Below, one piece after another: positions 1 through 9,100 of a stretch of 22,446 nt of DNA. The stretch comes from Castellaniella sp. UBA6218. GTDB taxonomy: Bacteria > Pseudomonadota > Gammaproteobacteria > Burkholderiales > Burkholderiaceae_B. The stretch is taken from the NCBI GenBank assembly GCA_002421865.1, contig DISE01000062.1, positions 1-22,446 on the forward strand, written 5' to 3'. Each line of letters begins with the position of its first letter. Position 1 is the stretch's first letter. A program made the position numbers and the translations under genes. A model generated the notes under the pieces. It was not told the DNA's origin. It made no database searches and saw only the letters and a program-made list of their open reading frames with translations.

Positions 1-227
1 TGACCGAGCCGCTGTCCTCGGCCGACGCCTGCCGCGAACTGGTGCGCCGCGCGCTCGGCCGATTCTCGCTGCCCTACATCACGGTCACGCCGACCTTTTC
101 CATCTGCCCCAGACATGGCTACCTGCCCGGCAGGCACGAATTCTGCCCGCGATGCGACGACGAATTGATCGCCCGCACACAGCGCGAGACGCAGCGTGAC
201 AAGACGGCGCCGCGGGCGGCGGCCTGA
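1..227 (+). CDS. nrdD: Anaerobic ribonucleoside-triphosphate reductase NrdD, main chain, C-terminal end (partial)
   Basis: This is the 3' end of a gene that begins before the window; the first full codon is at base 3. NrdD makes dNTPs from NTPs in the cytoplasm under anaerobic conditions. The visible 74 residues contain the NrdD zinc site, here a CxxH pair (CPRH) followed by a CxxC pair (CPRC), after the family-typical stretch VTPTFSICPRHGYL. In known full-length NrdD proteins this zinc site is followed closely by the glycyl-radical motif RVxGY. Here the chain instead runs into a polar tail ending PRAAA and stops at 225-227 with no such motif. The missing motif is found in the next small gene, 40 bases downstream. 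The identification is firm; the split is the odd feature. Confidence 0.88.
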   Translation, partial: TEPLSSADACRELVRRALGRFSLPYITVTPTFSICPRHGYLPGRHEFCPRCDDELIARTQRETQRDKTAPRAAA

Positions 228-267
228 TCACCCCCTCTTTTTCCCCCACCTCAACAGGAGCATCTCC

Positions 268-450
268 ATGAACTCGACCCCCGTCACCTTGAACGACGCC
301 GAACGCCAGCCCTGCGAAATCTGGACCCGCGTCATGGGCTACCACCGCCCCATGTCGTCCTTCAACATCGGCAAGAAGGGCGAATTCCATGAACGCCGCT
401 TCTTCGTCGAACGGCACGCCGGCCAGGCGCCCGCCCGCCAGGCCGCCTGA
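268..450 (+). CDS. Separate small NrdD glycyl-radical domain protein (60 aa)
   Basis: A 60-residue protein that matches only the extreme C terminus of NrdD. It carries CEIWTRVMGYHRP, with the predicted radical-bearing Gly24 in RVMGY, followed by the FNIGKKGEF...ERR segment that ends normal NrdD chains. The start at 268 is chosen because AGGAG lies about eight bases upstream and the similarity begins soon after; an in-frame upstream start at 196 would only add an arginine-rich leader overlapping nrdD. It lies between the nrdD main chain, which lacks this motif, and nrdG, whose product generates the glycyl radical. I infer that it docks into the NrdD barrel and completes the active enzyme. A frameshifted single nrdD gene is less likely because of the good ribosome site and the non-coding-looking C/T-rich spacer at 228-260. 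Confidence 0.82.
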   Translation: MNSTPVTLNDAERQPCEIWTRVMGYHRPMSSFNIGKKGEFHERRFFVERHAGQAPARQAA

Positions 451-454
451 CGGA

Positions 455-1153
455 ATGAAAACCGGCGGGCTGGTGCCCTTCACCGCCACGGACTATCCGG
501 GCCTGCTGGCAGCCGTCCTTTTCGTGCAAGGCTGCCCCTGGCGCTGCGGCTACTGCCACAACCCGCACCTGCAGCCGCGCACGGCCGACAGCCCGCTGGA
601 CTGGGACGAGGTCATGGCGTTCCTGAGCCGCCGCGTCGGGCTGATCGACGGTGTGGTCTTCAGCGGTGGCGAACCGACCATGGACCCCGGCCTGGGCCGC
701 GCGATCCGCGAAGTCCGCGCCCTGGGCTACCGCATCGGCCTGCACACCGGCGGCACCCACCCGCGCCGCCTCGCCCAGGTGCTGCCCGACGTCGATTGGG
801 TCGGACTCGACATCAAGGCCGGTTTCCAGGACTATGAACGCGTCACCCGTGTGGCCGGCAGCGGCGGGCCTGCGCGCGCCAGCCTTCAGGCCGTGCTGGA
901 CAGCGGCGTCGATTTCGAATGCCGCACCACCGCCCATCCCGACCTGATCGACGCGGACGCCTTGCTGTCCCTGGGCCGCGAACTGGCGAGCCTGGGCGTG
1001 CGGCGCTACGCGGTCCAGGTGTTCCGCCCGCAGGGCTGCGCCGACGCGGAGCTGAACGCGCACGGGCGGTCCCTGCGGGACTGGCCGGGCGCGTCCATCC
1101 GGGACGCCCTGGACGCCTTGTTTCCGTTTTTCGAATTGCGGCGCGCGGCTTGA
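455..1153 (+). CDS. nrdG: Anaerobic ribonucleotide reductase activating protein (radical SAM)
   Basis: NrdG uses a [4Fe-4S] cluster and S-adenosylmethionine to install the glycyl radical on NrdD. The radical-SAM cluster motif CxxxCxxC is present as CPWRCGYC, preceded by the family-typical opening GGLVPFTATDYPG and followed by FSGGEPTMD, the GGE motif that contacts SAM. The product is about 232 residues. The start at 455 lies four bases after the stop of the small glycyl-radical gene and fits the usual N terminus. An in-frame ATG at 389 has a better ribosome site (AAGGG about eight bases upstream) but would overlap the previous gene by 62 bases and add 22 low-complexity residues. It closes the nrd operon; the stop is at 1151-1153. 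Confidence 0.9.
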   Translation: MKTGGLVPFTATDYPGLLAAVLFVQGCPWRCGYCHNPHLQPRTADSPLDWDEVMAFLSRRVGLIDGVVFSGGEPTMDPGLGRAIREVRALGYRIGLHTGGTHPRRLAQVLPDVDWVGLDIKAGFQDYERVTRVAGSGGPARASLQAVLDSGVDFECRTTAHPDLIDADALLSLGRELASLGVRRYAVQVFRPQGCADAELNAHGRSLRDWPGASIRDALDALFPFFELRRAA

Positions 1154-1271
1154 CAGGCCAATACCCTGAAGTTAACGTTTAGAATGAAGGCCTTGTAATC
1201 CATCGGCCCCATACTGTCACAAATACCGCCATCCTGTTCAGGTTCAATCCCTTTCTCTTAGACGGTACATT
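1154..1271 (+). promoter_or_regulatory. Intergenic leader before the c-di-GMP operon; possible promoter
   Basis: This 118-base gap is more AT-rich than the preceding gene and is the only place in the next 8 kb where a promoter for the four-gene signalling operon is expected. TAGAAT at 1180-1185 resembles a -10 hexamer, but no -35 hexamer sits 16-18 bases upstream. TTGACA at 1150-1155 is 24 bases away from it, which is too far. GTTAAC at 1171-1176 is a short palindrome. No FNR-type box was found here. The promoter call is weak. Confidence 0.22.
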
Positions 1272-3623
1272 GTGGCCTCGAAGCACGCACGACCTCCGGG
1301 GATTTCCGCGTCTCCGGAATCCCTGCCTCCCGCGCGGACCGGGCCTGATGAACATGCCCCGGCGCATGATCCGCTGCGGCGCCGTATTCACGAACTGGAA
1401 GCCCGGACACGCTCAGACGCAGCGCGCCTGGTAGAGCTCAGCACCTTGCTGGAGCACTCCCATGTGCTTGCCCGAAGGCTGCGCCTGCAATATGAAGTCG
1501 CGGGCATCCTGGCGCAATCCACGACCATCGACGACGCACTCCCGCGGGTGCTGCGGGCGATCGGGGAAATCAAGCAGTGGGACATCGTCATCGGCTGGGT
1601 GCTGGAAGACGGGACATGGGTCCAGCGGTACGAATGGAGCGTCCCCGATCCCGAAGCCCTGTCATTCCTGGCGGAAAGCCGCGCATGGCGGTTCGAACCC
1701 GACCAGGGTCTGCCGGGCCGGGCCATCCGGGAAGACAACATCGTCTGGATCGATGACTTCTCCGCCCAGGCCGGGTTGCCCCGCGCACGGACAGCCGCGG
1801 GCCGGCCATTCAACAACGCCCTGATCTTCCCATTGCGCTGCGGCCACACACACTACGGCGCCATCGAACTCATCCGCCGCGCGTCGGCCGACCTGCAGGC
1901 CGGCACGCGGGATCTCTTCGAATCGCTGCGCAGCGATATCGGGCGCTTCATCGAAGTCAGGCTCTACGAGACCCGGCTGAAGGAAGAACATGCGCGGCTG
2001 CGCAGGGCGCAGCGCATCGCCAGGCTGGCGCACTGGCACTGGAACCCAAGGACGGGGCTGCTGCACATCGATGCGCGCTCGGACGAAATCCTGGGCCTGG
2101 GCCAGCCCGATCTGCCGACGACGGCGGTTGAATATCTGGCCATGGTGCCGCGCGACGACCAGGCCAGGCTGATCGCCATGTTCGAATCGAACAGAAGCGC
2201 CGGCGAAGCCACGCTGGAAATCGAGCATACCCTGCGTCATCCCAATGGCGAAAAGCATGTCGTCATCGTCCGGGCCGAGACGCTGTTCGGCATGCAAGGC
2301 AAGCTGCTCAAGGCTCACGGCACCATTCAGGACATCACCGAGCGTCGCCTGGAAGAATCCCGCACGCGCGCCGTTGAAAAACGCTGGGAAGCGATCTTCC
2401 GAAACAGTCCTCTGCCCGCTTTCATCACGGATGCGGAGATCGCGACCTGCCTGGCGGCAAACGAGGAAATGCTCGAATGGCTCGGACTGCCTGAAGAAGC
2501 CGTGGTGGGACGCAGTTCCATCGAGCTCGGCATCTGGTCGAATCAGCGCCTGCGCGAAGACATCGCATCGCGGGCACTTGATCGCGGCTATTTGCGCAAC
2601 CACGAGGTCATTGTCCAAAGCCAGGGCCGGCCGCGCCACGTGCTGATGAATGTCGAGCGCGTCGAACTGCACGGACGCGCCTGCTTTCTGGTGCAATTCA
2701 TCGACATCACCGCCCGCAAGCAACTGGAGGCCAACCTCAAGCTCACGGCAACCGCCGTCGAACAGTCGGCCGAAGCGATCGTGATCCTGAACCGGAGCGG
2801 CGCGATCATGACAGTGAACCCCGCTTTCACCCGCATCACGGGCTATTCGAGCACCGAGGCCGTGGACCGGACTCTCGATGCCCTGCTGTACCGGCCCGCC
2901 GGCCGGCACGGCGAACGCTTCTTTCGACGGATCGTCGGCCAACTGGCCCTGACGGGACACTGGGAGGGCGAGGCCTGGGCCCAACGCAAGACTGGAGAGG
3001 CGTTCCCTACCCTGCTCAGCCTGAGCGTCATCTATGATCAGGACGAAAACCCGGTCAACCATGTCGGGGTTTTCAATGATATTTCCGCACAGAAGGACTA
3101 CGAGGAACGCCTGAAAAAACTGGCCTTGCACGACGGGCTCACCGGTCTGCCCAACCGCGCCCTGCTCATGGAGCACCTCGGACAGGCCCTGGCGAACGCG
3201 CAGCGCCAGGGCACGCGGATGGCGGTGTGCTTCGCCGATCTCGACCTCTTCAAATCCGTGAATGACCGGTACGGTCATGACGTCGGCGACGGCCTGCTCA
3301 GACAAGTGGCGGACCGGTTCCGGGAATGCCTGCGGGCGTCGGACCTGGTCGCGCGACTGGGTGGCGATGAATTCGCCATGATTCTGGGGGATGACATTTC
3401 ATCGGACCAGACGCGGCTCGTGGCTGAAAAAATCGTCGCCGCCATGGCGCGGCCGTTCCTGGTCGACCGCCACGAACTGGCGGTGGGCATCAGTGTGGGC
3501 ATCGCGCTCTACCCTGAACACGCGACGGATGCCCGTCTGCTGCTGCGGCGCGCGGACGAGGCCCTATACCATGTCAAGGAAAAGGGGCGCAATGGTTATG
3601 AATTCTTCTCAATAAAGGCATGA
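1272..3623 (+). CDS. Soluble GAF-PAS-PAS-PAS-GGDEF diguanylate cyclase
   Basis: A 783-residue cytosolic protein predicted to make cyclic di-GMP from two GTP. Approximate domains: GAF 72-228, PAS 243-358, PAS 369-482, PAS 490-607, GGDEF 617-781. The cyclase domain opens with LHDGLTGLPNR, has the intact signature GGDEF at 697-701, and carries the inhibitory I-site RASD at 688-691, five residues before the signature as in feedback-inhibited cyclases. No membrane segment or signal peptide is seen, so input is probably a cytoplasmic small molecule, cofactor or protein. The GTG start at 1272 has no clear ribosome site, but there is no usable ATG before the GAF domain. The stop overlaps the start of the kinase gene (ATGA), so the two are translationally coupled. 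Confidence 0.9.
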   Translation: MASKHARPPGISASPESLPPARTGPDEHAPAHDPLRRRIHELEARTRSDAARLVELSTLLEHSHVLARRLRLQYEVAGILAQSTTIDDALPRVLRAIGEIKQWDIVIGWVLEDGTWVQRYEWSVPDPEALSFLAESRAWRFEPDQGLPGRAIREDNIVWIDDFSAQAGLPRARTAAGRPFNNALIFPLRCGHTHYGAIELIRRASADLQAGTRDLFESLRSDIGRFIEVRLYETRLKEEHARLRRAQRIARLAHWHWNPRTGLLHIDARSDEILGLGQPDLPTTAVEYLAMVPRDDQARLIAMFESNRSAGEATLEIEHTLRHPNGEKHVVIVRAETLFGMQGKLLKAHGTIQDITERRLEESRTRAVEKRWEAIFRNSPLPAFITDAEIATCLAANEEMLEWLGLPEEAVVGRSSIELGIWSNQRLREDIASRALDRGYLRNHEVIVQSQGRPRHVLMNVERVELHGRACFLVQFIDITARKQLEANLKLTATAVEQSAEAIVILNRSGAIMTVNPAFTRITGYSSTEAVDRTLDALLYRPAGRHGERFFRRIVGQLALTGHWEGEAWAQRKTGEAFPTLLSLSVIYDQDENPVNHVGVFNDISAQKDYEERLKKLALHDGLTGLPNRALLMEHLGQALANAQRQGTRMAVCFADLDLFKSVNDRYGHDVGDGLLRQVADRFRECLRASDLVARLGGDEFAMILGDDISSDQTRLVAEKIVAAMARPFLVDRHELAVGISVGIALYPEHATDARLLLRRADEALYHVKEKGRNGYEFFSIKA

Positions 3624-4765
3624 TGCAAAATCTGTTAAGCAGCATCGACAGAAACATCCCGATCGGTCTGGTGGTCCTGAATCAGGACCGGATCGTCCTG
3701 CATGTGAATACCCATATGGCGACACTGGCAGGGGTCGCGGCGGACAAGGCGATCGGTGAAAAATTCGAGTCGACCTTCACGGCGGACCGGCTCGATACCC
3801 TGATGAGCTTTCCCTTCACGGACGAAGCGGGTAATCATTGCCATGCCATGCTGTTCTACGAGCCGGAAACCACCGAAACCAGCAGTTTCCATCAAAGCTT
3901 CTCGGGCGCCATCAAAGACATCCAGGAAGCGCGCAACGAACAGCGGCGCCTGCTCATGGAAATCGAGCGCGCGAACGAAAATCTCATCCAGTCCGAAAAA
4001 TTGGCCGGCATCGGCCAACTGGCGGCCGGGGTCGCGCACGAGATCAACAACCCGGCCGGATACGTTTTTTCCAACCTCAGGACTTTGGCCGGCTATGTGA
4101 CCGATCTGCTGAAGATCATCGACGCGGTGGATGAGGTCCAGGACCTCGAAGCGATACGGCGGCTCAAGAACTCTCTGGAATACACCGGCATCCGCGACGA
4201 TGTCGAGGCGCTGATCAAGGAATCGGGCGAAGGCATCGACCGCATCAAGAAAATCATTTCTGCCCTTCAGGACTTCTGCCATATCGACACGGAAGAATTT
4301 TCCGCGCACGATCTGCATGCCTGCCTGGACACGACGCTGAACGTGGCCACCAGCGAGATCAAATACAAGGCGATCGTCGTCAAGGAATATGGCGACCTGC
4401 CCAGAATCGAGTGCAACGCCTCGCAACTCAATCAGGTCATCCTGAATCTGATTGTCAACGCCGCGCAGGCGATCGACCAGGAAGGGGTCATCACGGTCAG
4501 GACCGGCCAGGAAAAGTCGAACGTCTGGTTCGAGATCCAGGATACCGGAAGGGGCATCCCCCCCGAACTCATGACCCGGGTGTTCGAACCCTTCTTCACC
4601 ACCAAGCCGGTGGGGCAAGGGACCGGGCTGGGCCTGGCGCTGTCCTACAAGATCGTCCAAAAGCATCACGGACACATTGAAATCTTCAGCGAACCCGGCC
4701 AAGGCACCCGCATCCGGATCTGGCTTCCCATCGCGCAACCGCATCTGTTCGAGTCACCGGAGTAA
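3620..4765 (+). CDS. Soluble PAS-domain sensor histidine kinase
   Basis: A 381-residue two-component kinase. A PAS domain occupies about residues 7-95, then a coiled-coil linker leads to a HisKA domain with the phospho-accepting His140 in GVAHEINNP. The ATPase domain has the N box (NQVILNLIVN, 271-280), the G1 box DTGRGIP (308-314), the F box FEPFFTTKP (322-330) and the G2 box GTGLGL (334-339), so all catalytic elements are present. There is no transmembrane segment, so the signal is sensed in the cytoplasm. Two adjacent ATG codons (3620 and 3623) are possible starts; the first overlaps the upstream stop codon. The kinase precedes two proteins that each have a receiver domain, and it is the only kinase in the operon, so it probably phosphorylates both. 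Confidence 0.92.
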   Translation: MMQNLLSSIDRNIPIGLVVLNQDRIVLHVNTHMATLAGVAADKAIGEKFESTFTADRLDTLMSFPFTDEAGNHCHAMLFYEPETTETSSFHQSFSGAIKDIQEARNEQRRLLMEIERANENLIQSEKLAGIGQLAAGVAHEINNPAGYVFSNLRTLAGYVTDLLKIIDAVDEVQDLEAIRRLKNSLEYTGIRDDVEALIKESGEGIDRIKKIISALQDFCHIDTEEFSAHDLHACLDTTLNVATSEIKYKAIVVKEYGDLPRIECNASQLNQVILNLIVNAAQAIDQEGVITVRTGQEKSNVWFEIQDTGRGIPPELMTRVFEPFFTTKPVGQGTGLGLALSYKIVQKHHGHIEIFSEPGQGTRIRIWLPIAQPHLFESPE

Positions 4766-4768
4766 GTC

Positions 4769-6115
4769 ATGTCGCTGTTTGAGCGCCCAACCTTGGAAAC
4801 GCAGGCGACCTTGCTCCTGGTCGATGATGAACCGAACGTCACGGCGGCGCTGCGCCGCATTCTGCGCAACAGTCCCTATCGCGTGCTCACCGCGCAAAGC
4901 GGCGAACAGGCGCTGAGCCTGATGGAAGACGGCCCGGTCGACCTGATCGTGGCCGACGCGCGCATGCCCGGCATGGACGGCGCCACGCTGCTGCGCGAAG
5001 TCTATGCGCGCTGGCCTGGATGCATCCGCATCTTCCTCACGGGCCACAACGACATCGATACGATGATCAAGGCGATCAACGAAGGCAAGATCTACCGTTA
5101 TCTGGGCAAGCCATGGCACGACGCCGAAGTGCTCCAGGTGATCGAACAAAGCCTGGCCTACCAATACGCGGAACGCGAACGCCTGCGCTTGCAGGAACTG
5201 ACGCACGCGCAAAATCTGGAACTCCAGGCACTGAATGAAAATCTGGAGCGCCGGGTACGGGAACGCACCGCGGAGCTGGCCGCCACCGCCCAGCTGCTCG
5301 AACACGCCAATCGGGAACTCGAACGCGGCTACGTCACCGCCACCGAGGTCTTTTCCTCGCTGATCAACCAGCGGTTGCCACAAAGCAGGCAAACCAACCA
5401 GCAGGTCATTCATCTGATTCAGGCCTTTTGCCAGACCCAAAAAATGCCGGAAGAGGAAGCGCGCAATCTCACGATGGCGGCTGCACTCTACAACATCGGC
5501 AAGCTGACCTGGCGCGACGAGATGATCGCCCTTCCCGCCGACCGTCTGAGCAAAGAGCAGCGCGACAGCTTTCGCGATTATCCCCGCCTCGGCCAAAGCC
5601 TGTTGATGGCGCTCGATCCGGCGCAAGACGCCGCGGTGCTGATCCGTCATCATCAGGAACGCTGGGATGGCGCGGGCTATCCCGACGGCCTGAGCGGCGA
5701 CGCCATCCCCATGGGCGCGAGGCTGCTCAAGCTGGCCGTGGACACGATCGAAATGGAAATGGGCATGATCCAGGCCCGGCCCATCCCCAGACCGGACGCG
5801 CTCAAACTGATCGCGCAATCCGCAGGGCGTTCATACGATCCCACCCTGTGCAAGGCGTTCATCGACGCGGTGTCCAGCCTTTCCGAGGACGAGACCCCGC
5901 TCGACGAATCGATCCTGGTCCTGAGCTCGCATGCGCTCGAGCCCGGGATGATCATGATGAAGAAGCTGTATTCAAACTCCGGCACCCTGCTGCTGAGCGA
6001 CGGCAAAATCCTGAATCAAAGGCTGATCGAAAGACTGCAGGAGCTCGAACGCAACGGGGATGGAGCGTTCCAATTCCATGTCCGGCGCCCCGCCCCGGAG
6101 GAGCTTGATGACTGA
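4769..6115 (+). CDS. Response regulator with receiver and degenerate HD-GYP domain
   Basis: A 448-residue RpfG-like protein. The receiver domain (about 13-128) keeps the acidic pair Asp19/Asp20, the phospho-acceptor Asp63 in VADARMPGMDG and Lys114 in YLGKPW. A coiled coil (about 130-190) leads to an HD-GYP-type fold (about 190-360). The catalytic HD pair is replaced by Tyr241-Asn242 in LYNIGKL, and the later metal-ligand His of the HPxxG-type motif is Tyr in YPRLGQ. HHQERWDGAGYPDGL (294-308), including GYP at 303-305, is intact. I therefore predict no phosphodiesterase activity, and perhaps a c-di-GMP-binding or partner-docking role. The C-terminal segment with LEPGMIMMKKL and GTLLLSDGKILN resembles the tail found in several HD-type response regulators. 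CGGAG precedes the start, and the gene begins three bases after the kinase stop. Confidence 0.88.
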   Translation: MSLFERPTLETQATLLLVDDEPNVTAALRRILRNSPYRVLTAQSGEQALSLMEDGPVDLIVADARMPGMDGATLLREVYARWPGCIRIFLTGHNDIDTMIKAINEGKIYRYLGKPWHDAEVLQVIEQSLAYQYAERERLRLQELTHAQNLELQALNENLERRVRERTAELAATAQLLEHANRELERGYVTATEVFSSLINQRLPQSRQTNQQVIHLIQAFCQTQKMPEEEARNLTMAAALYNIGKLTWRDEMIALPADRLSKEQRDSFRDYPRLGQSLLMALDPAQDAAVLIRHHQERWDGAGYPDGLSGDAIPMGARLLKLAVDTIEMEMGMIQARPIPRPDALKLIAQSAGRSYDPTLCKAFIDAVSSLSEDETPLDESILVLSSHALEPGMIMMKKLYSNSGTLLLSDGKILNQRLIERLQELERNGDGAFQFHVRRPAPEELDD

Positions 6116-9100
6116 CTCGCGCAGCCTGTATCCATTTCAAGCGGATCCGGGGCGCTTCATGGATTCGCAACAGGGGCAATTGCGGATCGCCGCCAGAGTC
6201 ATTGCCATCGCATGCATCTGCATAGGAACCATGGCCTATATCGGTCATGAGCGACTGGGCGACGTCGCCGGACATCCGGTGTTCATCTCGCCCTACTTCG
6301 CCCTCGTCATGATTCTGTGCGGCATCGCGCTGCATGCCGCCCGCGCCTACACCCGCCATGCGCCTCTGTTCGGAATCGCCATGATCGGCATGCTGGTCTG
6401 GACCCTCATCGCGCCGCGCTGGTTCGACGCATGGGTGAATGGCCGGACCGTATCCGCGGCTTTCGCCACATTCCTGGGCCTGCTGGGCGCGGCGGTGGCC
6501 TTGGCACTGCGCCACACGGAAGTCCGGCGTCCGCCATCGGCCTGGCCCCCCCTGGGGGCTTCCCTGACTGCGCTCCTGGGCATCGCCCTGCCGACCCTGC
6601 TTTCCTACGGTCTGATCGAAAACGACATCGTCACCCGACAAAGATTCGCCAACGCATCCGCCAGGACGGTGGCGAACGAGATAAACGAAAGAATCGCCCG
6701 GACGATCGCCTTTACAGGAAGACAGGCCCAACGCTGGAAAGTGATGGGCCATGTACCGTCGCAAGCCTTTATCCGGGCAGAATTCGACAGTTACCTCAGT
6801 GATTTTCCCTTTTTTGATGGTTTTGCCCTGGTTGACACGGGACTGTCCATTGTTTCGATGTCGAACAGGGAAGGCGTTACGCCCGACTGGGTGCGGAGTT
6901 CGATCACGAGCGGCTCGCTGCAAAGCGTGCTTGACCATGTGATCGACGGCGGCAAACCCCACTTCGTCATCGATGATCGTCTCTCGGGAAACCGGAACAT
7001 CGGATTGATCATCACCCCTCAGTCCAATCCGGCCATGAAGGGCTGGTACACCTTCACACGGCTGAATCTGGTCAATATTTTCATGCGGGCAATAGCGAAG
7101 ACCCCGCACGGCTATTTCAGCATCAATCACGATGGCCGCACGCTCTACCAAACCGCAGACACACCTCCAGGAAACCCCTTTACGGCTGGCGAGCTGACCA
7201 TCCCCTTGCACCAGGATCTCGATCTGAAGCTTGCATATGCCTATGCGAAAGCTCCCGGCGACCTCGGCTCGGATGTACTGCCGGAATTCGTCCTGCTCGC
7301 GGGCGTGCTGTTCACTTTTCTGCTCGGCTCCAGCCAAAGACTGGCACGCATTGCGCGCGAACGTTCGGACCAGCTCAGCCACAGCGCATTGCACGATCCG
7401 CTGACGGGCTTGCCGAACCGGCGCATGCTCGAACAAACGCTCCAGGATGCCTGCGCCCGGGCGAGAACCGAGCAATCGTCCGTGTCCGTCGTGTTCCTGG
7501 ATCTGGACGGCATCAAGCTCATCAACGACTCCATGGGCCACCAGATCGGTGATGCCGTCCTGATCGAGGCGTCGGACCGCCTGCTCAGCGGTGTGCAGCC
7601 GGACGGCAGCGTCACCCGCCTCGGAGGCGATGAATTCGTCTTGCTGTTTCTGGGCCTCGAGTTGCGGCAGGTCCAGGAGCGCACGCAACACATCATGCAC
7701 GAGCTTGCGAAGCCTTATTTCGTCACGAGCAAGGCCTTGCGCGTCACGACGAACGCCGGCATCACGATCAGCGATGGTCACACCCGGGATCACATGCAAC
7801 TCGTGCGCGAGGCGGATCTGGCCATGCTGAGAGCCAAGCAGGATGGACGGAACACCTGGCATACCTATACCGAGGATCTGAGCGCCCGTGTCGCGGAGCG
7901 ACTGGAGCTGCGCAACGACCTGCAAAGCGCGCTGGACACGGGCGCGCTGGAATTGCATTACCAGCCCATCATCGCCGGGCATTCGGGCCGGGTGGCCGGC
8001 GTCGAGGCGCTGGTGCGCTGGCGGCATCCGACGCGGGGCTATGTCTCCCCTTCCCGGTTCATTCCTTTATCGGAAGAAACCGGTCAAATCGCAAGCCTCA
8101 CGGAATGGGTGCTCGCGACCGCCTGCCGCGACAGTGACGCGCTGCGCAAAAAAGGATTTTCAACGTTACCCGTCATCATCAATATTTCGCCGCTTTATTT
8201 CCAGCGGGCCGATTTCGTTGAAAAAATCAGCAAGACCCTGAGTGATGCTGCATTGCCGCCAGCACTGCTGTCGATTGAAATCACCGAAAGCGTGCTGCTC
8301 GACGACGAGGAATCGGCCATCCAGAAGCTGACACAGCTGCGGGACAGGGGCATCCAGACCTCCATCGATGACTTCGGAACAGGCTACTCAAGCCTCAATT
8401 ACCTTAAGAACCTGCCGATCGACAAGGTGAAGATCGATCGCTCTTTTGTGACCGATGTGGTCCACGATCCGGCGGCCGCGGCCATTGCTCAAGGCATCAT
8501 CTCCATGGCTCACCACCTGGGCCTGAAGGTGATTGCGGAAGGAGTGGAAACGGAGTCCCAACTGGCCTTCCTGAAACGCAGCCATTGCGACGAATTCCAG
8601 GGCTATCTTTTTGCCCGACCCTTGCCCTTAAACGAACTGATCGACAGGCTGAGCGAGAACAGTGCCCACTTCACGATGCAGCCTCTGGATACGGAAACAT
8701 CCGAACGCGTGCTGTTGCTGGTTGATGACGAACAAAACATCCTGAACGCGCTCACGCGATTGCTGCGCCGGGACGGCTACCGCATACTGACCGCGAACAA
8801 CGCGCCGCAGGCTCTTGAATTGCTTGCCAAGCATCAGGTGCAGGTGATCGTATCCGATCAGCGCATGCCCGAGATGACCGGCACGGAATTCTTCAGCAAG
8901 GTCAAAGAGATGTATCCGGCCACCACGCGCATGATCCTTTCCGGATACACCGATCTGAAATCCGTGACCGAGGCCATCAACCATGGCGCCATCTACAAAT
9001 TCATCACCAAGCCTTGGGACGACGAAAGCCTGCGCAAGGACATCGAACAGGCCTTCATCAACCAAAGATCCCGGGACATCCAGGAAATCCTGAATTCCGA

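Noticed and set aside
389..1153. Longer nrdG starting at 389
   Set aside because: It has a better ribosome site but would overlap the radical-domain gene by 62 bases and add 22 unconserved residues. It is kept as an alternative only.
1150..1185. TTGACA and TAGAAT as a sigma-70 promoter
   Set aside because: The spacer is 24 bases, well outside the workable range, and TTGACA overlaps the nrdG stop codon.
1662..3305. A 547-codon minus-strand open frame opposite the diguanylate cyclase
   Set aside because: It has no domain signature and mirrors the third-position bias of the real gene with GAF, PAS and GGDEF domains.
5952..8027. A 691-codon minus-strand open frame opposite the GGDEF-EAL gene
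   Set aside because: Its translation is low-complexity and lacks any recognisable motif; the plus strand encodes clear GGDEF and EAL signatures here. It is an effect of codon bias.
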